Below are positions 62,215-64,000 of a stretch of DNA of 64,000 nucleotides, piece by piece. The stretch's first letter is position 1. Each line of letters starts with the position of its first letter. Position numbers and translations under genes: made by a program. This DNA is from Rhizobium oryzicola. Its GTDB lineage: Bacteria; Pseudomonadota; Alphaproteobacteria; Rhizobiales; Rhizobiaceae. The notes under the pieces are model-generated. The model did not search any database. It was not told where the DNA came from and was given only the letters and a program-made list of their open reading frames with translations. Location of the stretch: positions 62,001 through 126,000 of the forward strand of contig NZ_JAUKWQ010000009.1 of assembly GCF_030504645.1 (NCBI RefSeq), written 5' to 3'.

Positions 62215-62243
62215 ACCGCGCGGCGGTGACCCCGCCGCGCGGT
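62215..62243 (-). promoter_or_regulatory. Intercistronic hairpin between chvE and gguA
   Basis: ACCGCGCGGCGG / CCGCCGCGCGGT, a perfect 12-bp GC stem with a 5-nt loop, lies just after the chvE stop with no T-run. Such hairpins stabilise the upstream mRNA and favour binding-protein excess over the transporter (as in malE-malF); inferred. Confidence 0.7.
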
Positions 62244-62252
62244 TCAAGAGTC

Positions 62253-63317
62253 TTACTTGACCTGGGCTTCCTTGTAGTAGCCGCTGTCAACCAGAACCTG
62301 CTTCCAGTTGGACTTGTCGACGACGACCGGCTTCAGCAGGTAGGAAGGAACAACCTTCTTGCCGTTGTCGTAGGTCTTGGTGTCGTTGACGGTCGGCTCC
62401 TTGCCGCTCATGGCAGCGTCAACCATGTCGACGGTTACCTTGGCGAGGTCGCGCGTATCCTTGAAGATGGTGGAGTACTGTTCGCCAGCGATGATCGACT
62501 TGACGGACGGAACTTCAGCGTCCTGGCCGGTCACGATCGGCATGGCCTGACCGCCCGAGCCATAGCCGACGCCCTTCAGCGACGACAGGATACCGATGGA
62601 GATACCATCATAAGGAGACAGAACGCCGTTCAGCTTCTTGTCGGAATAGGTCGAAGACAAGATGGCGTCCATGCGAGCCTGGGCCGTTGCCGGGTCCCAA
62701 CGCAGCGTGGCAACCTTGTCCATGCCGATCTGGCCGGAACCAACCTTCAGAACGCCCTTGTCGATCAGCGGCTGCAGAACGCTCATGGCGCCGTTGTAGA
62801 AGAAGAAGGCGTTGTTGTCGTCCGGAGAACCACCGAAGAGTTCGATGTTGAACGGACCCTTTTCGGTGTCAGCCTTCAGGCCCTTGACGAGCGAGGTTGC
62901 TTGCTGAACGCCGACCTGGAAGTTGTCGAAGGTCGCGTAGTAGTCGACATTCGGCGTTTCGCGGATCAGGCGGTCATAAGCGATGACCTTGATGCCCTTG
63001 TCATGAGCCTGCTTGAGAACGTCCGACAGCGTGGTGCCGTCGATCGAGGCAACGACGAGCACCTTGGCGCCCTTGGTTACCATGTTCTCGATCTGGGAAA
63101 GCTGGTTCGGAATGTCGTCTTCTGCGTACTGCAGGTCGACATTGTAACCGCGATCCTTGAGTACCTTCACCATGTTATCGCCATCGGCGATCCAGCGAGC
63201 GGACGACTTGGTCGGCATGGCAACGCCAACGAGACCCTTGTCCGCTGCACCAGCCGGGGCTGCCATAGCCATAACGGCCAGCATCGCGGCAGTGGTCAAA
63301 TACTTCATCATTTTCAT
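62253..63317 (-). CDS. chvE: Multiple sugar-binding periplasmic protein ChvE
   Basis: This 354-residue periplasmic protein has a signal peptide (cleavage near AGA at ~24) and the ligand fold [55 protein letters not shown], and [15 protein letters not shown]. The whole reads as ChvE, which binds galactose, arabinose, xylose, glucuronate and others, and in Agrobacterium also signals to VirA during plant infection. AGGAGG lies before the ATG. No VirA or Ti functions are in this window, so here it may act only in uptake and chemotaxis. Confidence 0.95.
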   Translation of the reverse strand: MKMMKYLTTAAMLAVMAMAAPAGAADKGLVGVAMPTKSSARWIADGDNMVKVLKDRGYNVDLQYAEDDIPNQLSQIENMVTKGAKVLVVASIDGTTLSDVLKQAHDKGIKVIAYDRLIRETPNVDYYATFDNFQVGVQQATSLVKGLKADTEKGPFNIELFGGSPDDNNAFFFYNGAMSVLQPLIDKGVLKVGSGQIGMDKVATLRWDPATAQARMDAILSSTYSDKKLNGVLSPYDGISIGILSSLKGVGYGSGGQAMPIVTGQDAEVPSVKSIIAGEQYSTIFKDTRDLAKVTVDMVDAAMSGKEPTVNDTKTYDNGKKVVPSYLLKPVVVDKSNWKQVLVDSGYYKEAQVK

Positions 63318-63368
63318 AGGTACTCCTCCTATAGAAACGGGCCTCCCTGTGAGCCCCGCCGGTCCCCC

Positions 63369-63392
63369 GCAGACGGCACGATTGCCGTCTGC
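63369..63392 (-). terminator. Hairpin downstream of the dehydratase
   Basis: A perfect 10-bp stem GCAGACGGCA / TGCCGTCTGC with a CGAT loop lies 17 nt after the dehydratase stop and 52 nt before chvE. No T-run follows, so it may be a weak terminator or mRNA stabiliser. Confidence 0.6.
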
Positions 63393-63409
63393 AAACGATT
63401 TAAATCAGC

Positions 63410-64000
63410 TTAGTGATTATCACGCGGAATTCCCTTTGTCTGCGCGATTCGCTGATATTTCACTGCTGGCTCCAGAACGGCGCCGGTTTCCATCTGACCG
63501 ACGATGCCCCGCTGGATCTCCTGCCACGGTGTCTGATGATCCGGATACTTGTATCCGCCTTCGGCTGCAAGAGCCTGACGGCGTGCCTGGAGTTCCTCCT
63601 CGGAAATCAGGATGTCCGCCTTGCCCTGGCCAACGTCGATTCGAACGCGATCGCCCGTCTTCAACAGGGCGAGACCGCCGCCAGCTGCCGCTTCCGGCGA
63701 AGCATTCAGGATGGACGGGCTGCCCGACGTACCGGACTGACGGCCATCGCCGATGCATGGTAGCGAGGTCACGCCCTTGTTGAGCAGGTAGCTCGGAGCG
63801 CGCATGTTGACCACTTCGGCAGCGCCGGGATAGCCGATCGGGCCAGCGCCGCGCATGAAGAGAACGGTGTTTTCGTCGATCTCAAGCGACGGATCGTCGA
63901 TGCGGTGATGGTAATCCTCCGGACCATCGAACACGACCGCCCGACCTTCGAAGGCTTCCGGATCGTTCGGGTTCGACAGGTAACGGTCGCGGAACTCCTT
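63410..64000 (-). CDS. IlvD/Edd family sugar-acid dehydratase, C-terminal part (edge-truncated)
   Basis: The frame is open to the right edge. The ~196 visible residues contain [37 protein letters not shown], and [21 protein letters not shown] followed by GDRVRIDVG, the C-terminal half of IlvD/EDD dehydratases. The closest match by eye is to L-arabinonate/D-xylonate/galactonate dehydratases rather than IlvD. Upstream of chvE on the same strand, it suggests import and oxidative breakdown of a pentose or hexose by one locus. Confidence 0.87.
   Translation of the reverse strand, partial: KEFRDRYLSNPNDPEAFEGRAVVFDGPEDYHHRIDDPSLEIDENTVLFMRGAGPIGYPGAAEVVNMRAPSYLLNKGVTSLPCIGDGRQSGTSGSPSILNASPEAAAGGGLALLKTGDRVRIDVGQGKADILISEEELQARRQALAAEGGYKYPDHQTPWQEIQRGIVGQMETGAVLEPAVKYQRIAQTKGIPRDNH

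Noticed and set aside
61194..63413. 739-codon frame across chvE and gguA on the plus strand
   Set aside because: It covers two well-supported genes and their hairpin; no protein-like features.

Overview
The window is chromosomal DNA of an alphaproteobacterium, almost certainly a member of the Rhizobiaceae (Agrobacterium/Rhizobium/Allorhizobium type). The evidence is the ChvE-GguA-GguB sugar ABC operon at the right end, dispersed CTCCCCGC-type intergenic palindromes, DUF992, CsbD and GGDEF proteins of rhizobial type, high GC with short intergenic gaps, and many 4-nt ATGA gene overlaps. No phage, insertion sequence or CRISPR array was seen. Both edges cut genes: the end of a cytochrome c on the left and the end of an IlvD/Edd dehydratase on the right.

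1-14.9 kb is mostly housekeeping. It holds an L,D-transpeptidase, fumC, a diguanylate cyclase, a PPOX flavoprotein, LtrA, a DUF971 protein and a P-loop kinase-like protein. A molybdenum-cofactor set follows (moaA, mobA, mobB) with two transporters between its members, then biosynthetic ilvA.

15-29 kb is dominated by three large, repetitive, glycine/threonine/alanine-rich surface proteins with an N-terminal DUF4214 module (15020-16744, 17185-19542, 26159-28867, all minus). Between them lie an XRE regulator divergent from the largest intergenic promoter region, a DUF6311-like membrane protein, tRNA-Leu(UAA), a soluble PAS-PAS chemoreceptor, a small lipoprotein, a lone receiver domain and WrbA. 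Two of the three DUF4214 genes are recent paralogues at the N terminus. A shared ACCCRAAYGGGT palindrome lies upstream of both.

29-39 kb carries a CinA-like protein, UspA, a purine phosphoribosyltransferase, a MarR/FAD-monooxygenase pair bracketed by two near-identical terminators in opposite orientation, a CsbD-BON-DUF992 envelope/stress operon, a three-PAS LuxR-type regulator with a perfect 11-bp inverted repeat between it and that operon, and a DUF2231 plus sorbosone-dehydrogenase pair.

39.9-51.9 kb is the most interesting block. An eight-gene minus-strand operon, with nearly every junction a 4-nt overlap, encodes an NAD-dependent epimerase, a glycoside-hydrolase/epimerase fusion, a GT4 glycosyltransferase, three tandem CgeB-like glycosyltransferases, a UDP-glucuronate-decarboxylase-like enzyme and a methyltransferase. 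A divergent two-gene plus-strand operon encodes a zinc alcohol dehydrogenase and a Gfo/Idh/MocA oxidoreductase. Together these look like a complete system for making, assembling and methylating an unidentified glycan or small glycoside.

51.9-64 kb returns to core metabolism: DUF1003, a threonine/serine dehydratase, glutaminase, a MarR/peroxiredoxin divergent pair with a perfect palindromic operator candidate, a CoA transferase, purU, a small pentapeptide-like repeat protein, and the chvE-gguA-gguB operon with a strong intercistronic hairpin, preceded by a sugar-acid dehydratase.

Functions are assigned from motifs and general sequence resemblance read by eye. No database search was run.
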